64,000 bases of DNA from positions 434,001 through 498,000 of the forward strand of contig NZ_JAXAFK010000001.1 in the NCBI RefSeq assembly GCF_033898505.1. The letters are read 5' to 3'. Below are positions 45,713-54,196 of this stretch, one piece after another. Within the stretch, counting starts at the first letter, position 1, and each line of letters starts with the position of its first letter. Origin of the DNA: Pectobacterium carotovorum. GTDB taxonomy: Bacteria; Pseudomonadota; Gammaproteobacteria; Enterobacterales; Enterobacteriaceae. The translations under genes and the position numbers were made by a program. The notes below the pieces were generated by a model, which was not told the origin of the DNA, did not search any database, and was given only the letters and a program-made list of their open reading frames with translations.

Positions 45713-46678
45713 TCAGGTCTTGGCGGCGCGAATGTGTATCCAGTAATCGGTGGTATGCACAATGGCGATGGGCATGGTTTGCGCCAGCGAATCCAGCGTG
45801 TAATTCAGGTTGTCTAGCGGGAAATTGCCGCTAACGCGTAAATCGGCGATGGCAGGATCCAGCCGGATGATGCCAGGGGTGTAATCACGCAGTGCGCTGA
45901 TGACGGAAGCCAGCGAACGATCGCGCACTTCCAGACGACCGTGTAACCAGTCTGTTTCTGATTCCGGTGTAACGGCGACCTGATAGAGTGTGGAACGATC
46001 GAACCACACGCCCTGACCGGCGTGGAGGCGCAGGCTTTGCCCGGCGTGGTTGGTAATTTTGGCGATGTTATCCAGCACACCGACATGGATACCACCGCTT
46101 TCATGGCGCACATTTATCGTGGACTGAAGCGCGACGATATCGCCCATACCGGTGGCGATCACAAAGGGGCGCTGCGTATCTGGCTGAATCTTGGCGAAGA
46201 GACCGCCGTTATGCAGAGCAACCTGACGTACTGGCGTCTCTGGACGCACGTTGATATCGACAGCGGTACGCGCATTTAACATGAGCATACTGCCGTCGCT
46301 GAGTGGAACCTGCTGGCGCTGTGCCGTTGCGGTCTTTACGTCGGACACCAGCGGCGACAGTGGGTAATGCTGATTAAGCAGCAGGCTGCTTAGCGACGCA
46401 ACGGCAACCATCCCCAGCCCGTATTGCAGGACTTTCCGTCGGCTTGATGGCGCCAGCAGCGCCTGACGAATCGGTTCGTGAGGCAGCGCGGCGAGGAGCG
46501 GCTGAAATTTTCCCAGCGTGCGCTCAATGCGTTGGCAGGCTCGCTCGTGCAGCGGATTTTCGTATCGCCAGCGGCGGTACTCATCGTAATCGGTCTGGGT
46601 TGCTTCACCAGAACGCAGCAGCACCATCCATTCAATGGCCTCTTCGGCAATCGGGTCATCCATGTGTTGTCTTGCCAT
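45713..46678 (-). CDS. FecR-type sigma regulator with twin-arginine motif
   Basis: Membrane-bound regulator that relays receptor occupancy to the ECF sigma factor. The product has 321 residues. Cytoplasmic anti-sigma domain (residues 1-80, DUF4880: EEAIEWMVLLRSGEATQTDYDEYRRWR), then SSRRKVLQYGLGMVAVASLSSLLL, a membrane helix preceded by a twin-arginine pair, in line with reports that FecR-type proteins use the Tat pathway. Then the periplasmic FecR domain (VPLSDGSMLMLNARTAVDI, LHAGQGVWFD) and a C-terminal STN-like segment (LRVSGNFPLDNLNYTLDSL). The ATG after AGGTGAACCGC was chosen; a GTG directly after the sigma stop is also in frame. Confidence 0.9.
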   Translation of the reverse strand: MARQHMDDPIAEEAIEWMVLLRSGEATQTDYDEYRRWRYENPLHERACQRIERTLGKFQPLLAALPHEPIRQALLAPSSRRKVLQYGLGMVAVASLSSLLLNQHYPLSPLVSDVKTATAQRQQVPLSDGSMLMLNARTAVDINVRPETPVRQVALHNGGLFAKIQPDTQRPFVIATGMGDIVALQSTINVRHESGGIHVGVLDNIAKITNHAGQSLRLHAGQGVWFDRSTLYQVAVTPESETDWLHGRLEVRDRSLASVISALRDYTPGIIRLDPAIADLRVSGNFPLDNLNYTLDSLAQTMPIAIVHTTDYWIHIRAAKT

Positions 46679-46687
46679 GCGGTTCAC

Positions 46688-47209
46688 CTATACGTCACTG
46701 CTGTCCTGCGTGGCCAGATAGCAGTTGGTCAGCGCTTTGGCGATATATTTTCTCACCATACTGGCGGAGACATTGAGTTGTACGGCGATGTCGGCGTAGG
46801 TCATGCCATCAAGCTGGCTGAGCAGAAAGGCCTGCCGTGCTTTGGTGGATAAACCATCCAACGCCTGATCGATGGTGAGCAGCGCTTCCATCAACAGCTG
46901 TTGCTCCTCTGGTGACGGATGATGATATTCCGGTTTACTCGCCAGTGCCGTGAGATAGGCTTTTTCCAGATCGCGCCGACGCCAGTTTTCATACAGGACG
47001 CGTTTAGCGAGCGTGGTGAGCATCGCACGCGGTTCCTGTACGTTGGCAAGGTTTGGCAGAGAGGCTAAGCGTAAAAACGCCTCTGAGGCGACATCCTCAG
47101 CTTCACAGCCGTAGGCAATACGGCGGCGTAATTTTTCCGTTAACCAGCGGTAATCGCTGCGAAATATGAGCGACAGTAAGTCGGGTTTCTTAACAGCCTC
47201 TGTGTACAT
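46688..47209 (-). CDS. FecI-type ECF sigma factor
   Basis: Extracytoplasmic-function sigma factor of 173 residues. Region 2: LRRRIAYGCEAEDVASEAFLRLAS..PRAMLTTLAKRVLYENWRRR; region 4: LDGLSTKARQAFLLSQLDGMTYADIAVQLNVSASMVRKYIAKAL with the helix-turn-helix. The second ATG was chosen because AAGG is adjacent to the first but six bases before the second. It is expected to transcribe the divergent receptor gene, and it heads the minus-strand run. No Fur box was seen in front of it. Confidence 0.92.
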   Translation of the reverse strand: MYTEAVKKPDLLSLIFRSDYRWLTEKLRRRIAYGCEAEDVASEAFLRLASLPNLANVQEPRAMLTTLAKRVLYENWRRRDLEKAYLTALASKPEYHHPSPEEQQLLMEALLTIDQALDGLSTKARQAFLLSQLDGMTYADIAVQLNVSASMVRKYIAKALTNCYLATQDSSDV

Positions 47210-47618
47210 GGGCATCCTTAAATAGCGTAAATCACAACAATGCTTGAGCCGGGATACCCCCAGGGCCGCAGAACAAAAGGAACGATGCGTCCTGTGCTGT
47301 TTTTAAGTCAAAATGTGAAGGAGTCAAACCACCTTTTTTTTCTATGGTTAGTTAGAAATGTTCTGTTACTGCCTGAAATGGATAAATGGCTATTTCCAGA
47401 TATTTCTGCAAAGGAAATAAAAAGAAGGTGCGGAAGAGAGACGTATTGCCTGTATTAAAAACACCAAGAAAAAGTGTTTTCCAAATCAAGATGTTCACTA
47501 TCGTGAAAAAATAATTACAGGAAAATATGACTTTCCGCTGTCACTTTTTCATCGTCATTGCACAACTCATACGAAGACCAATAAAAACCGATTTGTTGAA
47601 GCAATTGACGAGGGAAAA
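47210..47618. other. Divergent intergenic region, sigma gene / STN receptor
   Basis: 409 AT-rich bases that should hold the promoters of both runs. A hairpin AAAACAC/GTGTTTT lies at about 47457-47480. GGAAAA (47520) followed by GTC at 47540 is a possible but weak FecI-type -35/-10 pair, and an inverted repeat GGAAA...TTTCC overlaps it. No sequence close to a Fur box was found. A 72-codon open frame at 47240-47458 has no ribosome site and resembles nothing; it is not called. Confidence 0.45.
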
Positions 47619-50000
47619 ATGAAAAAACGTAATGCTGCCTCTCCCGCTCTGGGGTTGAGTTTTAAGAAGCGCTTATTTTTCACGAATATGCTGGCGATGA
47701 ATTCTGCGCTATTCATGGGGGCGACGGCCGTTCCTGTTAGCGTCTACGCCGCCGGTGAAAATGACACGATCGCTTTTGCTATTCCGGCGGGCGATCTGCA
47801 AAAAGGCTTATTGGCTATCGCCAACCAAAGCAAACAAACGCTCTCTTTTAATCCTGCGCTGGTGGCGAACTACCAGAGTGCGGCGCTGAATGGTAATTAT
47901 TCGACGCGCCAGGCGATTCTGCGTTTATTACAAGGCACACCGTTATTACTGACGACGACGGATAACGGCACGCTGACCATTGTTTCTTCTCGCGCCAATG
48001 ATGCCGAAGTGGCGCAGGCCAGCGACAAAACGCTGCCCGCGATTACAGTCAGTGCGGGGAGTGAAGATGAAACAGTGTTGAACCCTGGCACGTCGTCTTC
48101 GGCATTACGCACCAGCACCTCGCTGCAACAAACGGCGCAGTCGGTGCAGGTGATCAGTAATAAGCTGATTAACGCCCGTCAGGCAACGTCGCTGGAAGAT
48201 GCGTTAAAAAACTCAGGTAGCGTGGTCACCATTCAGTCAAACCGTGGCACGCCTACGTACTGGATGCGCGGCTATGCTGTGACGTCCGGTGCGACGGACG
48301 GCTTGTCGGGATCCAGCAATGCGGGTATCGGCCAGGGGACGGCGATTGAAGGCATCGAACGGGTAGAAGTGCTGAAAGGGCCGCAGTCGGTGCTGGCGGG
48401 GAGCAGTTCCGCCGCAGGAACCATTAACGTCGTGCGTAAAAAACCGGTCACTGAACCATTACATGTCCTCAAAGTAGAAGCGGCGCGCTACGGTGAATTT
48501 AAAACGGCGATCGATCTGGGCGGGGCGCTGACGGATGACAAAGCGTTCAGCTACCGTTTGAACGCCTCCACCATGAAATCTCAGCACTCCTTTCCTGATT
48601 ACAACGGTAATCACGGCGATTATTTAGCGCCAGCCCTGACCTGGAAAAATGATAATACGCGGATTACCGTCGGCGCCGAAGTCAATCAGGCGCGGAAGTC
48701 GGGGCCTGCGGGGACGATTTACGCCAACGGGAGAATACAGAAACTGCCGGAATATCGTCTGGGGGACAAAGACGATCATAACAAGATGAAAACGACGAAT
48801 GCGTATTATGAGCTGGAGCAAAAACTCGTCAACGACTGGACATTCAACAGTAAAGCCGGTTTCCAGAGTACATATTCACAGATGAAGATGAACGAAACGC
48901 TGGATATCGCGGCGAATGGCGACAAAATCAGCCATCCGCTGGCTTACAAATCGACCAATCAGACGTGGAGCCAGCAAAACGATATTCGTGGAAAAATCGA
49001 AACCGGACCTGTCACGCAGACGCTGCTGTTCGGTCATGACTATAAGCATGAACGTTATGCCAGCTATGACGGTAACTTCATTCTGATGACCAATGGTAAT
49101 GTCTATAATCCGGATTCATTAGTCTTCCCTAACATCGGTGAACCAAACAGCCGGACGTACACCTCCAAGCTGATTCAAAGCGGTTTCTTGTTCCAGGATC
49201 AAATCGACGTCTTTGACCGCCTGCATTTCCAACTGGCTGTTAAACGTTCGACGTGGAACAACAGCTATCTGGTGGGATCGCGAGCTTCGACGTATACCGC
49301 GACCAAGTGGATTCCCAATTATGGTGTCAGCTTCGACATCACACCGGACGTCACGATTTACGCCAACTTGCTGAATAGCTTTAGCGGCAGTGCGCAGATC
49401 TCACGTTCAGGTGTTCAGCTCCCGCCGACGACGGGACAATCGAAAGAAGCGGGGCTGAAGTTTAACCTGCTTGATGACAACCTTACGCTGACGACCGCGC
49501 TGTTCAGCATTGAACAGAAAAACCTGACGGTGAGCGATAGCAACGGTTTCCCTATCGCGACAACGGGGAGAAAGAGCGAAGGCTTTGACGTTGACCTGAA
49601 CGGTTCTCTGTTGCCGGGATGGGATGTGACGGCGAGCTATACCTATTCCGAAAACAAAGATCCGACCACGATTCGTTCCAGCAGCACGAATACGCCACGT
49701 CACTCGCTGAACGCATGGACATCCTATGAAATACAGTCTGGTCGCTATCAAGGGGCAGGGGCTTCCGTTGGGGTGAACGGCACGTCAGATACGCAAAATG
49801 GCAGAAGAAATGAGAGCTTCAGGGTTGGTAGCCAATACTCAACCGATGCATCGCTGTTCTATCGTCAGCCTGACTGGTCGCTTACGCTGGGGGTGAATAA
49901 CGTCTTCGATCGCGATATCTACTACACCAGCACCACGCCGCTGTATATCGGGGTGAAAGAAGGCCGGACCTGGCGTCTCACTGGGACGTATTCGTTCTGA
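47619..50000 (+). CDS. TonB-dependent receptor with STN signalling domain
   Basis: Outer-membrane transducer, 793 residues. Long signal peptide (cleavage near residue 45 after SVYA), STN domain at about 48-125 (FAIPAGDLQKGLLAIANQSKQTLSFNP, QAILRLLQGTPLLL), TonB box LPAITVSA at 139-146. Plug domain follows with TAQSVQVISNKLINARQATSLEDALKN and GIERVEVLKGPQSVLAGSSSAAGTINVVRKKP; the barrel ends TWRLTGTYSF. The STN domain implies signalling through the FecR and sigma pair on the other strand. The plug resembles siderophore receptors in general form, but the absence of a nearby Fur box and the peptidase/transporter neighbours suggest a peptide-like ligand. GAGGG precedes the ATG. Confidence 0.92.
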   Translation: MKKRNAASPALGLSFKKRLFFTNMLAMNSALFMGATAVPVSVYAAGENDTIAFAIPAGDLQKGLLAIANQSKQTLSFNPALVANYQSAALNGNYSTRQAILRLLQGTPLLLTTTDNGTLTIVSSRANDAEVAQASDKTLPAITVSAGSEDETVLNPGTSSSALRTSTSLQQTAQSVQVISNKLINARQATSLEDALKNSGSVVTIQSNRGTPTYWMRGYAVTSGATDGLSGSSNAGIGQGTAIEGIERVEVLKGPQSVLAGSSSAAGTINVVRKKPVTEPLHVLKVEAARYGEFKTAIDLGGALTDDKAFSYRLNASTMKSQHSFPDYNGNHGDYLAPALTWKNDNTRITVGAEVNQARKSGPAGTIYANGRIQKLPEYRLGDKDDHNKMKTTNAYYELEQKLVNDWTFNSKAGFQSTYSQMKMNETLDIAANGDKISHPLAYKSTNQTWSQQNDIRGKIETGPVTQTLLFGHDYKHERYASYDGNFILMTNGNVYNPDSLVFPNIGEPNSRTYTSKLIQSGFLFQDQIDVFDRLHFQLAVKRSTWNNSYLVGSRASTYTATKWIPNYGVSFDITPDVTIYANLLNSFSGSAQISRSGVQLPPTTGQSKEAGLKFNLLDDNLTLTTALFSIEQKNLTVSDSNGFPIATTGRKSEGFDVDLNGSLLPGWDVTASYTYSENKDPTTIRSSSTNTPRHSLNAWTSYEIQSGRYQGAGASVGVNGTSDTQNGRRNESFRVGSQYSTDASLFYRQPDWSLTLGVNNVFDRDIYYTSTTPLYIGVKEGRTWRLTGTYSF

Positions 50001-50061
50001 TAATCCGTTCAACGAATAACGAGAACGGGCATTCACTCGAATCAGCAGGTAGAGACGGCGC

Positions 50062-51864
50062 ATGAACGCAAGAGAGACAAGTACGGCAAGACCGGGCATC
50101 AGCCAGATTCTGATACCCTATTGGCTGACGTCGGAGAAATATCTGGCGCTGCTTATTCTGGCGATGATTATTAGCATCAATCTGGGGACGGCTTACATCA
50201 GCGTGGAGGCGAACCGCATATCGGGGAAATTCACCGACGCGCTGATTGGGCTAGATTGGGAGCAAATCAAACCGCTGTTTATCTTCAGCTTTGTGCTCGG
50301 TTTGAGTGCCATGATGCTGAGATGGGTAAACGTACTTGGTCAAGGCTATCTGGCGCTGCGCTGGCGTACCTGGATGACGCTCCACTATATTCGGCGCTGG
50401 ACGGGGACATCGGCTTATTACGACATCGAAAGGGAAGGGGCGCTGTCGAATATCGATCAGCGCATCGCCGATGACGTTAATGAGCTGGTCTCTGCCTCGC
50501 TGAATTTTTTTCTTAGCCTCATCTCGGTCGTCATCAGCACCGTAACGTACACCGCGCTGCTGTGGTCCGTTTCCGGGGTGCTGCGTTTCTCCTTTATGGG
50601 CAGCGACTGGGCGATATCCGGCTATATGGTTTATGCCCTTTATATTGAATATTTTCTGCAAATTTTGCTGTCGCACTGGCTCGGTAAAGCGTTGATAAAG
50701 CTGAACATGAACCAGCAGAATGCGGAAGGTGACTTTCGCTTTCTGGGCGCTCAGCTCCGTGAAAATGCTGAGCAGATTGCCTTCTATCAGGGAGGCGCAC
50801 GCGAAGGTGAACGGCTTACTCAGCGGTTTGCGCGCGTGCGTGATAACGCGTTGTCTGTGCTGCTGCGTGGCTTCAAAGTTTCGTTTGGGCAGAGCCTGTT
50901 TAGCCATTTCCTTTCACCATTACCAACGCTGTTGGCGCTGCCGCTTTTGTTAAGCGGTGAAATCACCTTTGGCGACCTGACGCGCATTCAGATGGCTTAC
51001 GGTTCTCTCGGGGCGACGTTGAGCTATTTCATGCAGGCATATCAGTCCTTCACGCGTTGGCTGGCGCTGACGAAGCGTTTGCAGGATATGGAAGAAGCGC
51101 TGAATAAAAGTGAGCAGTCGCCTTCGCCCATTCGAGTAACGGAACACGATGGCCCGGAATTTTCCTGCCAGAATCTGCGGCTGTTAACGCCCGATGGTCG
51201 TGCGCTGACGGCGCTAGACGACTGGCAGGTTTTGCCCGGCGAGCGCTGGATGATTAACGGGGCGTCCGGCGTAGGTAAGAGCACGCTGCTGCGCGCTTGT
51301 GCCGGACTCTGGCAGCACGGTAGCGGGTCGATTGTGCGGCCACGACTCTGGCGTTCTCTGTTTTTACCCCAAAAAAGCTACCTGCCTACGGGATCGCTAA
51401 AAGCCGCGCTGTGCTACCCCGGTAATGCGCGTGATTTTACCGACGCACAGTGCCGACAGGCGCTGATCGACAGCGAATTACCGGATATGACCTCGAAATT
51501 AAATGATGAAGATCGCTGGCAACAGCGGCTATCCGGCGGCGAGCAGCAGCGCGTGGCGATCGCGCGTACGTTGCTGCACCGTCCTGACTTTATTTTTCTG
51601 GATGAAGCCACGAGCGCACTCGATCCTGAAACAGAACAGCGGGTTTATCAGACGTTGGTAACCCGTTTGCCCGACAGCGCGATTATCAGCGTGGCGCATC
51701 GGGAGGCGCTGACCGCATTCCATACTGACCATTTGCACCTGACACCGCTAACTGAAAGTGATACCCATGATGAACGAAAAAACCAAACGGAGGATGACGC
51801 GCCGCCGCATCAACACGCTGATAGCACTATTGGCGAGCGCAGCCTTGCCTGGCGCAGCGAGTGA
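50062..51864 (+). CDS. SbmA/YddA-type ABC transporter (membrane + ATPase fusion)
   Basis: 600 residues. The membrane half has the SbmA/BacA-like (ABC_membrane_2) pattern: WRTWMTLHYIRRWTGTSAYYDIE..GALSNIDQRIADDVNEL, after hydrophobic segments near 28-50 and 75-95. The C-terminal ATPase has Walker A NGASGVGKST (Lys 406), signature RLSGGEQQRVAIARTLL, Walker B FIFLDEATSALD (Asp 514/Glu 515) and the switch His SVAHRE. This layout is that of YddA and Rv1819c, which import peptides and cobalamin; SbmA itself imports microcins J25 and B17. The gene starts 61 bases after the receptor. Its last ~30 codons overlap the start of the next gene in another frame. Confidence 0.88.
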   Translation: MNARETSTARPGISQILIPYWLTSEKYLALLILAMIISINLGTAYISVEANRISGKFTDALIGLDWEQIKPLFIFSFVLGLSAMMLRWVNVLGQGYLALRWRTWMTLHYIRRWTGTSAYYDIEREGALSNIDQRIADDVNELVSASLNFFLSLISVVISTVTYTALLWSVSGVLRFSFMGSDWAISGYMVYALYIEYFLQILLSHWLGKALIKLNMNQQNAEGDFRFLGAQLRENAEQIAFYQGGAREGERLTQRFARVRDNALSVLLRGFKVSFGQSLFSHFLSPLPTLLALPLLLSGEITFGDLTRIQMAYGSLGATLSYFMQAYQSFTRWLALTKRLQDMEEALNKSEQSPSPIRVTEHDGPEFSCQNLRLLTPDGRALTALDDWQVLPGERWMINGASGVGKSTLLRACAGLWQHGSGSIVRPRLWRSLFLPQKSYLPTGSLKAALCYPGNARDFTDAQCRQALIDSELPDMTSKLNDEDRWQQRLSGGEQQRVAIARTLLHRPDFIFLDEATSALDPETEQRVYQTLVTRLPDSAIISVAHREALTAFHTDHLHLTPLTESDTHDERKNQTEDDAPPHQHADSTIGERSLAWRSE

Positions 51865-54103
51865 GTCTCCTGACCTGAGCCGCGAGAACTATCGCCTCAT
51901 CAGGGAGCAAGGACAGCATTATCGCACGCTGGTTCATCACTATCCGGGGCGAGTGGTGTGGCAGTCCGACGGGCAGACATTTTTCTACCGTCGCTCGATA
52001 GCGGCGACGGCAGAGAACCCCGGCGGCTATGAATTTATGCGCGTGGAAGCAGCCAGCCAGACGCAGCAACCCGCTTTCGATCACACACGCTTGGCGCAGG
52101 CGCTGAACCTGTTATTGACCAAACCGGTAACAGCAATGACGCTGCCATTTGAGCAGATTGATTATAACGAACAGGCAAAACTGTTGTTTATCCCGCAAGG
52201 CTCGCGGCTGCTTGGTTGTGATATCAGCAGTTATCAGTGTCGCGTGTTGTCCGATCTCTCTCAAACCGAGGAGCAAAGTCGCACTGCCGCACAATCTCAG
52301 AGTCGGCTCTCACCGGATGGACAATGGGAAGCGCTCGTTGAAAACCATAATCTGGTGCTGGTCGGTAAGCAGACTGGTGAACGGCTCGTCATCACTCAGG
52401 ATGGGACGGCGAAAAACGAGTACGAGATTGAACGGCTGAGCTGGTCGCCGGACAGCACGAGGCTGGTACTGTTTCGCGTTCAGCGGGCAGAGAAACGTTA
52501 CGTTCACTACATTGAATCCTCACCGGCAGATCAGCGACAGCCGAAGCACCGTCAGATCTTTTACCCTAAACCGGGCGATGCGCTGGATATTCCGCAGCCG
52601 GTGCTGGTGGAGGTGGCTTCGCGTCGCATCACCGCTATCGATCCCGCGCTGTTTCCCAACCCTTATTCGCTTTCTTACCCCGTTTGGCGGAAAGACGGGC
52701 GGACATTCACGTTTGACTATAACCAGCGCGGTCATCAGGCGTATCGGGTGATTGAAGTGGAGAGCGCGACCGCCACGCCGCGCGTGCTGATCAACGAAAC
52801 GTCAGACACGTTTATCGATTACATGCCGCTAACGGGTGTGGCGACGGGAAGCGGTAAATATTATCGGCACGATCTGGCTGACAGCAACGAGATCATTTGG
52901 GCCTCTGAGCGCAGTGGGTGGCAGCATCTTTATCTGTATGATGCGGTGACGGGAACGGTGAAGAATGCGATTACGCAAGGCGAGTGGGTGGTGCGCGCCG
53001 TTAACTGGGTCGATGAAAAGAATCGAGTGATTTACTTCAGTGCGTCGGGCATCAACCAAGGGGAAGATCCTTATTACCTGCACGGCTATAAAATCGGCTT
53101 TGACGGTAGCGGACTGACGGCATTAACGCCGGAATCCGCCAACCATACGCTGAGCTTCTCACCCAACGGCGACTACTATGTCGATACTTACTCGCGCTAC
53201 GACGTACCGCCAGTCACCACGCTCTATCGCACGGCAGATAATCAGGCGCTGATGCGGGTGAATACCACGGATATCAGCCAACTGCGTGCCGCAGGCTGGC
53301 GCCCACCGATACCTTTTATGACGCCGGGCAGGGATGGCAAAACGGAGATTTGGGGGCTTCTCTATCCGCCACGCAATCTCAAAGCGGGGGAGAAATACCC
53401 GGTCGTTGAAGGGATCTATGCCGGGCCACACGGTTCTTTTGTGCCGAAGGATTTTTCCTTTTGGCCGGAGCCGTTGACCGAACTTGGGTTTGCCGTCGCA
53501 AAGATCGACGGTATGGGAACCAATAACCGTTCCCGCGCCTTTCATGATGTCGCGTGGCGCAACCTGAAGGATGGAGGGTTCCCCGATCGGATCCTATGGC
53601 ATCAGGCAGTAGCGCGACAGTATCCCTGGTATGACATCGCCCGTGGCGTGGGGATTACCGGCGTGTCTGCCGGTGGACAGAACGCGATGGCGGCACTGCT
53701 TTTCCATCCGGAATTTTATAACGTCGCGGTGGCCGATTCCGGCAGTCACGATAACCGCATGGATAAAATCTGGTGGAATGAACAGTGGATGGGCTGGCCG
53801 GTCGATGAAAAATACGCGGACTCTTCCAACGCGGAAAATGCCTGGCGTTTACAGGGTAAGCTGCTGTTGATGGTGGGGGAGTTGGATGAGAATGTCGATC
53901 CGTCCACGACAATGCAGGTTGTCGATAAACTCATCAAAGCCGATAAAGATTTTGACCTGTTCTATTTGCCCGGCGGTGGTCATGGTGTCAGCGGCGGGGC
54001 TTACGGTCAGCGGCTGATGTGGGATTTCTTTATTCGCCATCTGGCAGGACGAAAGACGCCAGACTGGAATCGCCCGGTGCAGGAAAAGCCTCCGGCGCGC
54101 TAA
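51767..54103 (+). CDS. Exported S9 prolyl-oligopeptidase-family peptidase
   Basis: 778 residues. Arg-rich start MMNEKTKRRMTRRRINTL followed by a hydrophobic core (IALLASAALPGAAS) gives a signal peptide. The beta-propeller-like N-terminal domain (to about residue 500) resembles dipeptidyl-peptidase IV (LSPDGQWEALVENHNL, WSPDSTRLVLFRV). The alpha/beta-hydrolase domain has YAGPHGSF, catalytic Ser 634 in GVSAGGQNAM, Asp 707 in GELDENVDP and His 739 in GGGHGV. Lasso-peptide isopeptidases such as AtxE belong to this family and lie beside FecI/FecR and TonB receptor genes. ATGs at 51767 and 51770 are equal candidates; GGAGG directly before a third ATG is too close to use. Confidence 0.88.
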   Translation: MMNEKTKRRMTRRRINTLIALLASAALPGAASESPDLSRENYRLIREQGQHYRTLVHHYPGRVVWQSDGQTFFYRRSIAATAENPGGYEFMRVEAASQTQQPAFDHTRLAQALNLLLTKPVTAMTLPFEQIDYNEQAKLLFIPQGSRLLGCDISSYQCRVLSDLSQTEEQSRTAAQSQSRLSPDGQWEALVENHNLVLVGKQTGERLVITQDGTAKNEYEIERLSWSPDSTRLVLFRVQRAEKRYVHYIESSPADQRQPKHRQIFYPKPGDALDIPQPVLVEVASRRITAIDPALFPNPYSLSYPVWRKDGRTFTFDYNQRGHQAYRVIEVESATATPRVLINETSDTFIDYMPLTGVATGSGKYYRHDLADSNEIIWASERSGWQHLYLYDAVTGTVKNAITQGEWVVRAVNWVDEKNRVIYFSASGINQGEDPYYLHGYKIGFDGSGLTALTPESANHTLSFSPNGDYYVDTYSRYDVPPVTTLYRTADNQALMRVNTTDISQLRAAGWRPPIPFMTPGRDGKTEIWGLLYPPRNLKAGEKYPVVEGIYAGPHGSFVPKDFSFWPEPLTELGFAVAKIDGMGTNNRSRAFHDVAWRNLKDGGFPDRILWHQAVARQYPWYDIARGVGITGVSAGGQNAMAALLFHPEFYNVAVADSGSHDNRMDKIWWNEQWMGWPVDEKYADSSNAENAWRLQGKLLLMVGELDENVDPSTTMQVVDKLIKADKDFDLFYLPGGGHGVSGGAYGQRLMWDFFIRHLAGRKTPDWNRPVQEKPPAR

Positions 54104-54196
54104 GCGATCTCGCCGATGTCGTCTTCAGGCGAGTAATACTTCCATCTTTATCATGATGTTAACGCCGACGGAGGGAGCGCCGGCGTCATCGCGTTA

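Noticed and set aside
47240..47458. A 72-codon open frame in front of the STN receptor as a possible lasso-peptide precursor
   Set aside because: No ribosome site, no precursor-like leader/core pattern, and no lasso maturation (B and C) genes in the window.
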